DNA of 64,000 nt, from assembly GCF_001483745.1 (NCBI RefSeq), contig NZ_LQBL01000003.1, forward strand, positions 125,425 to 189,424. Direction: 5' to 3'. The notes below the pieces were generated by a model that ran no database searches, was not told where the DNA came from, and saw only the letters and a list, made by a program, of their open reading frames with translations. Position 1 is the stretch's first letter. Each line of letters opens with the position of its first letter. The DNA is from Serinicoccus chungangensis (GTDB taxonomy: Bacteria; Actinomycetota; Actinomycetes; Actinomycetales; Dermatophilaceae). Made by a program: the position numbers and the translations under genes. Below, piece after piece: positions 33,569 to 41,759 of the stretch.

Positions 33569-34342
33569 GTGCGCGGACACCTGCCCCCACCCCCGCAGAT
33601 CAGCCGCCGCGTCGCCAAACGCTACCTGCTGGCGGACGAGCGGGTCGTCGTCTCGACCCGGTGGCACTGGGCCAAGCTCATCGGCCCGGCCGCGGCTGTC
33701 CTCGGCGCCCTCTTCCTCACCCTGTGGGTCGCCGCGTCGGTGACCGAAGCCGCCGCGACCGGTATGGCGTTGAGCGTCTTCGCGGTCGTGTGCGCCTGGG
33801 CCGGCTGGCAGGTGTTGGAGTGGCGGTGCGAGTGGTTCATCGCGACCGACCGTCGCCTACTCAAGACCTACGGCCTCATCACCCAGCGGGTCGCGATGAT
33901 GCCGCTGGTCAAGGTGACCGACATGAGCTACGACCGCACCATCCTGGGGCGGATGCTCGGCTACGGCCGTTTCGTCATGGAGTCCGCGGGCCAGGACCAG
34001 GCGCTGAGCCACATCGACTACATCCCGCAGCCGGACGAGAAGTACCAGGCGATGTGCGAGACGATCTTCGGCCGCGACGTCCGCGACCCGGGCGAGGACG
34101 CCGACCGGTGGGACGAGGACGACGACGACTGGGGCCCGCAGGGGCATGGAGGCGACCGGACCGGGCCGCAACCCCGGGCGACGCCGGCCCGCGAGGGCGA
34201 GCGCCGGCAGCACTGGGAGCCGGTCGACCCCGGCGAGCTCCCGGCCGACTGGGAGTGGGAGGGGGAGCCGCGGCGCGCCGCGCCCGCCCGCTCGGGCCGG
34301 CGGCGGGTGGCCGTCGACCCTGATCCGACACCGCTGCGCTGA
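33569..34342 (+). CDS. PH domain-containing membrane protein
   Basis: 257 residues. Two membrane helices (about residues 35-80) are followed by a bacterial PH-like (bPH2/YdbS-type) domain with WFIATDRRLLKTYGLITQRVAMMPL and MLGYGRFVMESAG. The last 90 residues are acidic then basic, and disordered in appearance. The start is GTG 33569. Function unknown; it probably acts at the cytoplasmic membrane with the small protein encoded just upstream. Confidence 0.82.
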   Translation: MRGHLPPPPQISRRVAKRYLLADERVVVSTRWHWAKLIGPAAAVLGALFLTLWVAASVTEAAATGMALSVFAVVCAWAGWQVLEWRCEWFIATDRRLLKTYGLITQRVAMMPLVKVTDMSYDRTILGRMLGYGRFVMESAGQDQALSHIDYIPQPDEKYQAMCETIFGRDVRDPGEDADRWDEDDDDWGPQGHGGDRTGPQPRATPAREGERRQHWEPVDPGELPADWEWEGEPRRAAPARSGRRRVAVDPDPTPLR

Positions 34343-34402
34343 CCGCTCGGCAGCGCGAGGTGGCGCCGACCCCAACCGACCGCACCCTCGGCCGGCGCAC
34401 CC

Positions 34403-35026
34403 TCACCTCCCCGCGGGCACCTCGAGCACGAACCTCTCCCCCTGCGGGCGGAAGCCGATCCGCTCGTAGTAGGGACTCCGCATACCCGCAGGTGAGAGCA
34501 CGCGGGTGAAGCCGCGCCGGGCGAACAACCCCGACTCGCGGTAGACGAACTCCCCCGGCGAGAAGTCACGGTGGCTCGGCGTCACCCAGTCGAGCACGAT
34601 CTCGGCGGTGCCCTCCCCCGCGTCGCGCGCCAGCACCACCCCGACCGTCTCGTCGCCCTGCAGCACGAGGAAGGCCGAGTGCTCGGCGGCCGGGTCGTGC
34701 GCGAAGCCCGGGTTGTAGCGCGCGATGTCCTCGCCGTGCACGCCGAGCACGTGGCCGAGGTAGCGGTCGTCCGGCTCGACCTCCAGCACGGTGTAGGCGT
34801 CGGCGTCGTGCCGGGTGCGCAGCATCCGCCAGAGGTACACGACGTTGATGATCGCGAGGACCACGTTGAGCCCCACCATGGGCCAGACGCCGACGACCGC
34901 GTTGTAGCCGATGAGCACGATGCAGCCGACCAGGTTGATCCAGCGCAGCCGCAGGACGCGCGTCTGCAGCAGGGAGACCACCAGGATGGCGGACCCGACC
35001 CACCCGAGCACCTCGATCCAGTTCAT
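34403..35026 (-). CDS. Membrane protein with YgjV-like N-terminus and acetyltransferase-like C-terminus
   Basis: 207 residues. Three membrane helices occupy residues 1-70 (MNWIEVLGWVGSAILVVSL, then INLVGCIVLIGYNAVVG), as in YgjV-type proteins. The C-terminal 130 residues resemble a GNAT-like fold, including VYRESGLFARRGFTRVLSP and YYERIGFRPQGERFVLEV. The combination suggests a membrane-tethered enzyme, but the active-site residues are not clear. It is divergent from def. Confidence 0.7.
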   Translation of the reverse strand: MNWIEVLGWVGSAILVVSLLQTRVLRLRWINLVGCIVLIGYNAVVGVWPMVGLNVVLAIINVVYLWRMLRTRHDADAYTVLEVEPDDRYLGHVLGVHGEDIARYNPGFAHDPAAEHSAFLVLQGDETVGVVLARDAGEGTAEIVLDWVTPSHRDFSPGEFVYRESGLFARRGFTRVLSPAGMRSPYYERIGFRPQGERFVLEVPAGR

Positions 35027-35073
35027 GGAGGCAGAGTAGGGCCAGCGGCGCGGCATACCTAGAATCTGCTCCT

Positions 35074-35643
35074 ATGGCAGTCCGTCCCATCACCGTCATC
35101 GGCCACAAGGCCCTCCATGCTCCGACCAAGAAGGTCCGCGAGATCACCGACGAGGTGCGCACCCTCGTCGACGACATGTTCGACACCATGGCGGCTGCCG
35201 AGGGCGTCGGCCTGGCGGCGAACCAGGTCGGGGTGCGCCTACGTCTCTTCGTGTATGACTGCCCTGTCCCCGGGAAGGACAACGCGCGCGGCGTCGTCGT
35301 GAACCCGGTCCTGGAGCGGCTCGGCACGCCGAGCCCGCTGGACCAGGAGGAGGACGGCGAGGGGTGCCTGTCGGTGCCGGGCGAGTGGTTCCCCCTGGCC
35401 CGCCACCCCCGCGCCCGGGTCACCGGGACCGACCTCGACGGCAACGAGGTCGTCGTCGAGGGCGAGGGCCTGCTCGCCCGCTGCCTGCAGCACGAGACCG
35501 ATCACCTGGACGGCTACCTCTACGTCGACAAGCTCACCGGCCCGGTCAAGGCGGAGGCGCGCGAGGCCCTCAAGGACCGCGGCTGGCTGGCCGACGGCAT
35601 CGTCAAGTGGGACCCCTCCTCCACCACCGCCGACGAGGTCTGA
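35074..35643 (+). CDS. def: Peptide deformylase
   Basis: A 189-residue metalloenzyme removing the formyl group from nascent proteins. All three motifs are intact: GVGLAANQVG, EGCLSVPGEWF (metal Cys) and QHETDHLDGYLY (metal His pair and catalytic Glu). TAGAAT (35060-35065) ends 8 bases before the ATG, so the gene is leaderless. A GGCATACC copy (35052-35059) abuts the -10 box. Confidence 0.96.
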   Translation: MAVRPITVIGHKALHAPTKKVREITDEVRTLVDDMFDTMAAAEGVGLAANQVGVRLRLFVYDCPVPGKDNARGVVVNPVLERLGTPSPLDQEEDGEGCLSVPGEWFPLARHPRARVTGTDLDGNEVVVEGEGLLARCLQHETDHLDGYLYVDKLTGPVKAEAREALKDRGWLADGIVKWDPSSTTADEV

Positions 35644-35684
35644 GGTCCTCGGCGCCCCGGCACCGACACGCGGGACCTGGACCC

Positions 35685-35784
35685 ACCTGAGCAAGCCCAC
35701 GTTGCTCTTGGCGAACCTGGGCAAGGTGAGTCCCCTCGCCACACCATGGCCGTGGTGTAGCGAGCGGACCAGGCTTGCTCAGGT
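35685..35784. repeat. 100-bp segment with perfect 13-bp terminal inverted repeats
   Basis: ACCTGAGCAAGCC (35685-35697) is the inverse complement of GGCTTGCTCAGGT (35772-35784). Inside lies a second imperfect stem with arms ACACCA and TGGTGT. The right arm holds the stop codon of the following minus-strand gene. It may be a bidirectional terminator for def and the oxidoreductase, or a miniature inverted-repeat element at the edge of the nitrate cluster. Confidence 0.6.
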
Positions 35785-37470
35785 CTCCACGGAAGCCAGG
35801 GCAGGCTCGGCAGATGTCGGCGCAGCCACGCCCCGCTCAGCCACGCCCGGCTGGGCTGGGGCGGCACCCTCGGGCCGAGGCTCAGTCAGCCGCAGCAGCA
35901 CCTCGGCGATGCGCCCGCGACAGCCACCGCAGCCGGTCCCGGCACGGGTGGCGCGACCGACGCACTCGACCGTGCTCGCCCCGTCGGCCACCGCACGCTC
36001 GACCCCGCCGATGCTGACGCCATTGCACCAGCACACGGTCGCGGCGTCGTGGCCCGTCTGCGCCCCGACGTCCTGCCCCTCGCGGTCCAGGTGGAGGACC
36101 GTGGCGGGGTCAGCCGGCAGCGAGGAGCCGCGCTCGAGCAGCAGGGTGAGCTCGGCCCCGGCCCGCGGTGCGCCCACGGCGACGAATCCGTCGAGGACAC
36201 CACCGCGGCTCACCGCACGGACGTAGCGCCCGCGAGTGGGGTCCAACCACTGGGCGACCTCGCGCCCACCGCTGTCCCACGGGTCCGCATCGACCACGCC
36301 ACCGGCGACCAGGTCCACGCCCCGCGCCTTGAGCATGACCACGGGTGCGCGAGGTGCGGCGGGCTGCTGGCCGAGCTCCTCATCCCCCCGGGCCTGAGCG
36401 ACCAGCCTCGCCGCCAGTGCCTCGGCCTGCCGCCACCCCGGGGCGATGAGGCCAGCCGGGGCGCCGCCCACCCGCCCGTCCGACCCCGCGCTGTCGGCCG
36501 GAGCGACGTGGGCACAGTCGCCGATGGCGAAGATGTCGGGGTCGGCCCAGGTCCGCAGATCGGGCTCCACCAGGATCCCGAACTCGGTGTCCAGTCCGGC
36601 TCGGTGCGCCAGCTCGATGCGAGGCCGAACCCCGCACGACACCACCAGCAGGTCTCCGCCGACAAAGGTTCCGTCGGCGCAGACCAGCCCCCGGAACTGC
36701 GCTCCCCGCCCCGTCTGCCGCACGCTCACGGACTCGGCCACCGCATGGGGTATGACGTCCACGCCCGCCATGCGCGCGGCGCGGGCCAGCATCAGGCCCC
36801 CGTCCCGGTCGAGCGCTCCCGCCATCGGCGTCTCGCCGGGGTGCACGATGCTGACGGCGGCGCCCTCATCCCGCGCGGCGAGCGCGATCTCCATACCGAG
36901 CACACCGGCGCCCAGCACCACGAGCCGACCGCCGGCACGCAGGCCTGCCTTCAACGCCTCGGCATCGCCCAGGTCGCGGAGCGCGAGGACGCCGCTCGGC
37001 CGACGGGAGGCGCCGCGGTCCAGGGCTGCTGGATCGCGTGACGGCGGGGCATCGGGTGCCCGGCCGACCAGCTCCAGCCCGGCCAGGCGGGGGATGTTGG
37101 GCCGTGACCCGGTGGCGAGCACGAGCCGGTCGTAGGGCACGTCCGCGCCGATGCTCGTCCGCACGCACTGGCGGTCGCGGTCGATCGACACGGCGACCTC
37201 GGCGGTGCGGATCCGGACACCTGCCGCCCTCGCGGCCGGGGTGTCGGTGATCTCCAGCCCGTCCCGGTCGGCCCGACCGACGGCATACTCACCGATGAGG
37301 ACCCTGTTGTAGGCGTCCTCGTCCTCCGCGCCCACGACGGTGAGCTCCAGCTCACCGCCGGCCACCCCGGGCAGGAGGTGCTCGACCAACCGAGCACCGA
37401 CGGGGCCGTAGCCGATGAGGACCACGCGGACGGGACGGTCGCTGCGGACGCTGCTGGTACTGCTTCTCAT
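35779..37470 (-). CDS. NasB-like FAD oxidoreductase with BFD-type [2Fe-2S] domain
   Basis: 563 residues. An N-terminal FAD/NAD-binding nitrite reductase-like module (VVLIGYGPVGARLVEHLL, ATGSRPNIPR, VVLGAGVLGMEIALAARDEG, IFAIGDCAHVAP) is followed by a linker and a C-terminal BFD-like domain with CWC and GCGGC cysteine pairs for an iron-sulfur cluster. This matches the NasB electron-transfer subunit of assimilatory nitrate reductase. The ATG overlaps the stop of the catalytic-subunit gene by 4 bases, so the two are coupled. It probably passes electrons from NAD(P)H to the catalytic subunit. Confidence 0.88.
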   Translation of the reverse strand: MRSSTSSVRSDRPVRVVLIGYGPVGARLVEHLLPGVAGGELELTVVGAEDEDAYNRVLIGEYAVGRADRDGLEITDTPAARAAGVRIRTAEVAVSIDRDRQCVRTSIGADVPYDRLVLATGSRPNIPRLAGLELVGRAPDAPPSRDPAALDRGASRRPSGVLALRDLGDAEALKAGLRAGGRLVVLGAGVLGMEIALAARDEGAAVSIVHPGETPMAGALDRDGGLMLARAARMAGVDVIPHAVAESVSVRQTGRGAQFRGLVCADGTFVGGDLLVVSCGVRPRIELAHRAGLDTEFGILVEPDLRTWADPDIFAIGDCAHVAPADSAGSDGRVGGAPAGLIAPGWRQAEALAARLVAQARGDEELGQQPAAPRAPVVMLKARGVDLVAGGVVDADPWDSGGREVAQWLDPTRGRYVRAVSRGGVLDGFVAVGAPRAGAELTLLLERGSSLPADPATVLHLDREGQDVGAQTGHDAATVCWCNGVSIGGVERAVADGASTVECVGRATRAGTGCGGCRGRIAEVLLRLTEPRPEGAAPAQPGVAERGVAAPTSAEPALASVET

Positions 37471-39671
37471 CGCAGGATCTCCTGTCGGACGGGCGCGCTC
37501 GAGTCGTCGTGGGTGCGTCGAGGATCGTCCGCGGCGTCGTCGGCGGCACCCACCGTGACGAGCGTGCGCTTGAACTCGGGCATGCCGGAGATCGGGTCGG
37601 CAACGGCCTCGGTGAGCAGGTTGGCGCACTCCTCGCCCCCGAAGTGGAAGGGTAGGAAGACCGTGTCGAGCCGCATTCCGGGAGCCAGTGCGAGGTGTGC
37701 TCGCACGGTGCCGCGCGCGTTGCTGATGATCACGCCGTCCCCCTCACCCAGTCCGAGGCGGGAGGCGGTCGCCGGATGCAGCTCGGCCACCAGCCGTGGC
37801 TGGGCCGCGAGGAGCTCTGGGACCCGCCGGGTCTGCGCGCCGGACTGGTAGTGCTCGAGCAGCCGACCCGTGACCAGCGTCAGCTCGCCGTCGCGCTGCC
37901 CGAGAGGCTCTCGCAGCCGGGCCGTCACCGGCACGATCCGGGCGCGCCCCCCGGGCCGGGGGAAGCTCTCACCGAAGAGCCTCGGGGTGCCGATCACGAC
38001 GTCGCCACCGCGGGGCACCCCGACGAGCTCGTCGGTCGCGGCCTCGGCGGGGCACGGCCAGTAGGCCGCCACCCCGCTGTCCAGCAGCGCGTGCGTGAGC
38101 CCCGAGTAGTCGGCGATCCCCCCGGCCGAGGCGCGGGCCAGCTCGTCGAAGACGGTCGCCGGGTCGGTGCTCCACCTCCCCGGCGCGCCGAGACGGTGCG
38201 CGAGCTCGGCGATGACGTCGAGGTCGCTGCGCGCCTCCCCCACCGGTGGCACCACGGCCCGACGCCGCAGGACCCGCCCCTCGATCGAGGTCATGGTCCC
38301 CTCCTCCTCCGCCCACTGGGTCACCGGGAGGACGACGTCGGCGAGCGCGGCGGTTTCCGAGAGCACGACGTCGCTGACGACGAGCAGTTCCAGGGTCGCA
38401 AGTGCGGCGCGGACCGCCCCGGCATCCGGCGCGCTCACCACGACGTTCGACCCGTGCACGAGGAGCCCGCGGACCCCGGCCGGGCGGCCGATCGAGCTCA
38501 GCAGCTCCACCGCTGGCAGCCCTGGACCGGGCAGGTCGGCGGCCTCCACGCCCCAGACCGCCGCCACGTGCTCCCTCGCCGCCGGGTCGCTGATCGACCG
38601 GTAACCTGGCAGCTGGTCAGCCTTCTGCCCGTGCTCCCGGCCGCCCTGGCCGTTGCCCTGCCCGGTCAGCGTGCCGTAGCCCGAACCCGCCCTCCCGACC
38701 AGGCCGAGCACCAGCGCCAGGTTGATCGCGGCCGTCACCGTGTCGGTGCCGTCGACGTGCTGCTCCACCCCACGCCCGGTGATGACGTAGACCCCGTCGC
38801 CGCCGGCGAGGCGGCCCGCCACCTGGGTCAGTGTGGCGACCGGCACACCGGTGACCTGCTGCACCCGCTGCGGCCACCAGGCGCTCACGCTCCGCCGCAG
38901 CGATTCCAGCCCGCCTGGGTCGGTCCGTTGCTCCAGGTAGGCCGTGTCCGCCCACCCCTGCGCGAGCACGAGGTGGGTGAGGCCGAGCAGCAGCGGCAGG
39001 TCGGTGCCGGGCGTGGGGGCAACATGGATGCCTGCGCCCTGCTCGGTGAGGTGCGCGGTTTGCGAGCGTCGCGGGTCGACGACGATCAGCCCACCACGCT
39101 CGCGGACGCCCTGGAGGTGGGAGAGCAGCGGCGGCATGGTGGCGGCCGGGTTGGAGCCCAGCAGCAGAACCGTGCTCGCGTCGTCGAGGTCCGTGACCGG
39201 GAAGGGCAGCCCTCGGTCCACCCCGAAGGCGCGGTTGCCCGCGGCCGCCGCAGAGGACATGCAGAACCGCCCGTTGTAGTCGATCCTGCTGGTGCGCAGG
39301 GCGATCCGGGCGAACTTGCCGAGCTGATAGGCCTTCTCGTTGGTGAGGCCACCCCCGCCGAAGACGCCGATCGCCTCCGGCCCGTGCTCGGCCTGCAGGC
39401 CCTCGAGTCGGCTCGCGACCACGTCGAGGGCCTGGCCCCAGGTGGTCGGCACCAGGTCTCCGCGGTCGTCCCGGACCAGAGGCCGGGTGAGTCGGTCCCC
39501 GACCGTCAGGACTTCCGCCGCGGTCCATCCCTTGCGGCACAGACCGCCGCGGTTGGTCGGGAAGTCGCGGCCCTGCACGTGCACTGCAGTCCCGCCCGGA
39601 CCCGCGGCGGTGCGGGTCAGTCGCATCCCGCACTGCAACGCGCAGTAGGGGCAGTGGGTCTCCACGCTCAC
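37467..39671 (-). CDS. Assimilatory nitrate reductase catalytic subunit (molybdopterin, NasC type)
   Basis: A 734-residue Mo-bisMGD enzyme reducing nitrate to nitrite in the cytosol; no Tat signal. Cysteines C7, C10, C14 and C45 bind the N-terminal [4Fe-4S] cluster. The presumed Mo-ligand Cys is in YNGRFCMSSAAAA (near residue 140). HVDGTDTVTAAINLALVLG and the C-terminal GRLLEHYQSGAQTRR are typical. GTG 39671 has AAGGAGG 5 bases upstream. It lacks the C-terminal BFD domain of longer forms, which fits the separate NasB-like gene that follows. Confidence 0.93.
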   Translation of the reverse strand: MSVETHCPYCALQCGMRLTRTAAGPGGTAVHVQGRDFPTNRGGLCRKGWTAAEVLTVGDRLTRPLVRDDRGDLVPTTWGQALDVVASRLEGLQAEHGPEAIGVFGGGGLTNEKAYQLGKFARIALRTSRIDYNGRFCMSSAAAAGNRAFGVDRGLPFPVTDLDDASTVLLLGSNPAATMPPLLSHLQGVRERGGLIVVDPRRSQTAHLTEQGAGIHVAPTPGTDLPLLLGLTHLVLAQGWADTAYLEQRTDPGGLESLRRSVSAWWPQRVQQVTGVPVATLTQVAGRLAGGDGVYVITGRGVEQHVDGTDTVTAAINLALVLGLVGRAGSGYGTLTGQGNGQGGREHGQKADQLPGYRSISDPAAREHVAAVWGVEAADLPGPGLPAVELLSSIGRPAGVRGLLVHGSNVVVSAPDAGAVRAALATLELLVVSDVVLSETAALADVVLPVTQWAEEEGTMTSIEGRVLRRRAVVPPVGEARSDLDVIAELAHRLGAPGRWSTDPATVFDELARASAGGIADYSGLTHALLDSGVAAYWPCPAEAATDELVGVPRGGDVVIGTPRLFGESFPRPGGRARIVPVTARLREPLGQRDGELTLVTGRLLEHYQSGAQTRRVPELLAAQPRLVAELHPATASRLGLGEGDGVIISNARGTVRAHLALAPGMRLDTVFLPFHFGGEECANLLTEAVADPISGMPEFKRTLVTVGAADDAADDPRRTHDDSSAPVRQEILR

Positions 39672-39736
39672 AGCGCCTCCTTGTCCTGCTCGGACGTAGA
39701 TCTGATGTGCAGGTCGACGGGCCGACACGGCCCGCT

Positions 39737-41167
39737 TCAGATGCGGACCCCGGTCCGCCGTCCGAGGGTCAGGTAGACCGCCCCGGTCACGGCGAGGATC
39801 ACGACATACACCGCCACGAACCACAGCAGACCGACCTCGTAGGTGCCGTAGGCGATCTGCGAGCGACCCAGGGCCTGCGGAATGAGGAACCCGCCGTAGG
39901 CGCCGATGGCCGAGATGAGGCCGAGGGCGGCCGAGGCTGCCCGCTGCGCGCTGACATCGCCCGAGCGCAGGTGCGCGTCGGCGACACCAGCCCGCAGGGC
40001 GAAGATGGTCGGGACCATGCGGTAGGTCGAGCCGTTGCCGACCCCTGCGGCGGCGAAGAGCACCAGGAACACTCCCAGGAAGACCCAGAAGTTGCCCAGG
40101 TCGATGGTCGCTCCCACCCCGAGGGCGCCGAGCGCCATCACGAACAGGGCGACCATGGTGACGACCGTCCCCCCGAAGCGGTCGGCCAGCCGGCCGCCGT
40201 AGGGCCGGGACAGCGATCCCACCAACGCACCGAGGAAGGCCAGGGACAGCGTCGCCGAGCCGACCTGGAAGGTCGAGTAGGTGGGGAAGGAGTCGGCGAT
40301 CAGCTTGGGGAAGACGCCGGCGAAGCCGATGAACGAGCCAAAGGTCGCGACGTAGAGCAGCGCCATGATCCACAGGTGCGGCTCGCGCAGCACCGACAGC
40401 ACGGCGGTGACGTCTGCCCGGGCGTGGGTGAGGTTGTCCATCCGCAGCGCTGCACCGACGACGGCGATGAGGATGAGCGGCACCCAGATCCAACCTGCGA
40501 GCGGAAGGCGCAGCGCGCTGGCCGCACCGATGGTGACCACGATCGGCACGAGGAGCTGGGCGACGGCGGCGCCGATGTTGCCCCCGGCAGCGTTCAGGCC
40601 GAGCGCCCACCCCTTCTCCCGCTGGGGGTAGAAGAAGGAGATGTTGGCCATCGAGCTGGCGAAGTTGCCTCCACCGACACCGGCGAGGGCGGCGATGATC
40701 AGCAGGACGGCGAAGGGGGTGTCCGGTCGGTCCAAGACCAGCGCCAGTCCGAGGGTCGGCGCCAGCAGCAGAGCGGCGGAGATGATGGTCCAGTTCCGAC
40801 CACCGACCCGGGAGACCATGAACGTGTAGGGGATGCGCAGGGTCGCTCCCACCAGCGCCGGTACCGAGATCAGCCAGAACACCTGAGCCGTGGTGAGGTC
40901 GAAGCCCGCCGCGGGCAGCAGGACGACGACGATCGACCACAGCTGCCACACGCAGAAGCCCAGGAACTCGGCGAAGATCGACCAGCGCAGGTTGCGGGTC
41001 GCCACGCCACGCCCGTGCGCGACCCACTGGTCCCGGTCCTCGGGATCCCAGCCCTCGATCCAGCGGCCCGGGTGGTGGGTGAGCGGCGCTCCCGATGCGA
41101 CGGGGTATGGCGTGGTCGCGGTCCCGACGCCTGCGTCCGGCCCGTCGGGGGTCAGGGTGGTGGTCAT
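39737..41167 (-). CDS. Nitrate/nitrite transporter, MFS NarK family
   Basis: A 476-residue, 12-helix transporter. The nitrate signature occurs twice, around GGGNFASSMANISFFYP and AAAGVGNGSTYRMVP. SRVGGRNWTII is the motif A loop. A cytosolic N-terminal extension of about 55 residues is present. It lies between nirD and the nitrate reductase genes on the minus strand, so import and reduction are co-expressed. Whether it imports nitrate, exports nitrite or both is not shown. Confidence 0.93.
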   Translation of the reverse strand: MTTTLTPDGPDAGVGTATTPYPVASGAPLTHHPGRWIEGWDPEDRDQWVAHGRGVATRNLRWSIFAEFLGFCVWQLWSIVVVLLPAAGFDLTTAQVFWLISVPALVGATLRIPYTFMVSRVGGRNWTIISAALLLAPTLGLALVLDRPDTPFAVLLIIAALAGVGGGNFASSMANISFFYPQREKGWALGLNAAGGNIGAAVAQLLVPIVVTIGAASALRLPLAGWIWVPLILIAVVGAALRMDNLTHARADVTAVLSVLREPHLWIMALLYVATFGSFIGFAGVFPKLIADSFPTYSTFQVGSATLSLAFLGALVGSLSRPYGGRLADRFGGTVVTMVALFVMALGALGVGATIDLGNFWVFLGVFLVLFAAAGVGNGSTYRMVPTIFALRAGVADAHLRSGDVSAQRAASAALGLISAIGAYGGFLIPQALGRSQIAYGTYEVGLLWFVAVYVVILAVTGAVYLTLGRRTGVRI

Positions 41168-41171
41168 CGTC

Positions 41172-41549
41172 TCAGCCCTTTCCGGGAGCGAGCTCGATCA
41201 GGCCATCGACCTCGCGCACGGCCCAGACCGGCAGGCGCAGGTCGGTCCGGGTGAGGCAGTCGCCGGTCGAGAGGTCGAAGACGTCCTTGTGCAGGGGGGA
41301 GGCGATGGTGGGGCACCCGCTGCGGGAGCCGACGATGCCGCGGGAGATCACGGCGGCGCCGGTGGCGGGGTCGAGGTTGGACACGGCATACACCCGGCCG
41401 GCGCAGCCGACCTGCTCCACGACGAGGAACAACGCCACCTGGGTGTCGCCGAGCAGAGCGGCCTCGCCCCAGCCCGGTGCGAGCTGGTCGCGGCGACAGA
41501 CGGGCGTCCAGAGATCTGTGGATGAACAGCGGGTGGAGGTCACGGTCAC
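41172..41549 (-). CDS. nirD: Nitrite reductase (NAD(P)H) small subunit
   Basis: A 125-residue Rieske-like protein without the cluster-binding CxH motifs, as expected for NirD (SNLDPATGAAVISRGIVG, IASPLHKDVFDLSTGDCL). It partners NirB, whose gene starts divergently about 210 bases away. The start is GTG 41549, with AAAGG 9 bases upstream. It leads a minus-strand operon with the transporter and the nitrate reductase genes. The transcript probably starts at the GlnR-type boxes in the shared upstream region. Confidence 0.88.
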   Translation of the reverse strand: MTVTSTRCSSTDLWTPVCRRDQLAPGWGEAALLGDTQVALFLVVEQVGCAGRVYAVSNLDPATGAAVISRGIVGSRSGCPTIASPLHKDVFDLSTGDCLTRTDLRLPVWAVREVDGLIELAPGKG

Positions 41550-41593
41550 GATCGGGCCTTTCGTCGGCGGTGGCACGACGTTAGGGCGGCGAT

Positions 41594-41642
41594 GTTTCGG
41601 GAGAGGACGCGTTGTCGCACAGCCCTGTTTCGGCTTCCTCAC
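41594..41642 (-). promoter_or_regulatory. Putative GlnR boxes, nirD side
   Basis: Read on the minus strand, GTGAG-N6-GAAAC (41642-41627) matches the GlnR half-site GTnAC-N6-GaAAC except for one base. A second GAAAC lies at 41598-41594. They are upstream of nirD and the nitrate reductase operon. Confidence 0.5.
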
Positions 41643-41679
41643 GCACGCTCCGCGCCGGGTGAGGATCCGGTCACCTGGC

Positions 41680-41695
41680 GTTACACCGCGGAAAC
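41680..41695 (+). promoter_or_regulatory. GlnR box, nirB side
   Basis: GTTAC (41680-41684), six bases, GAAAC (41691-41695) is an exact match to the actinobacterial GlnR half-site. It overlaps the presumed -35 region; TAGCTA at 41713-41718 would be the -10 box. GlnR activates nitrate assimilation under nitrogen limitation in related bacteria. Confidence 0.65.
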
Positions 41696-41759
41696 ATCGT
41701 GGACACCTCGGCTAGCTAGCGTCCATGTGGTCAGCTCGAGCTCACCTAGAGGAGCAGCC

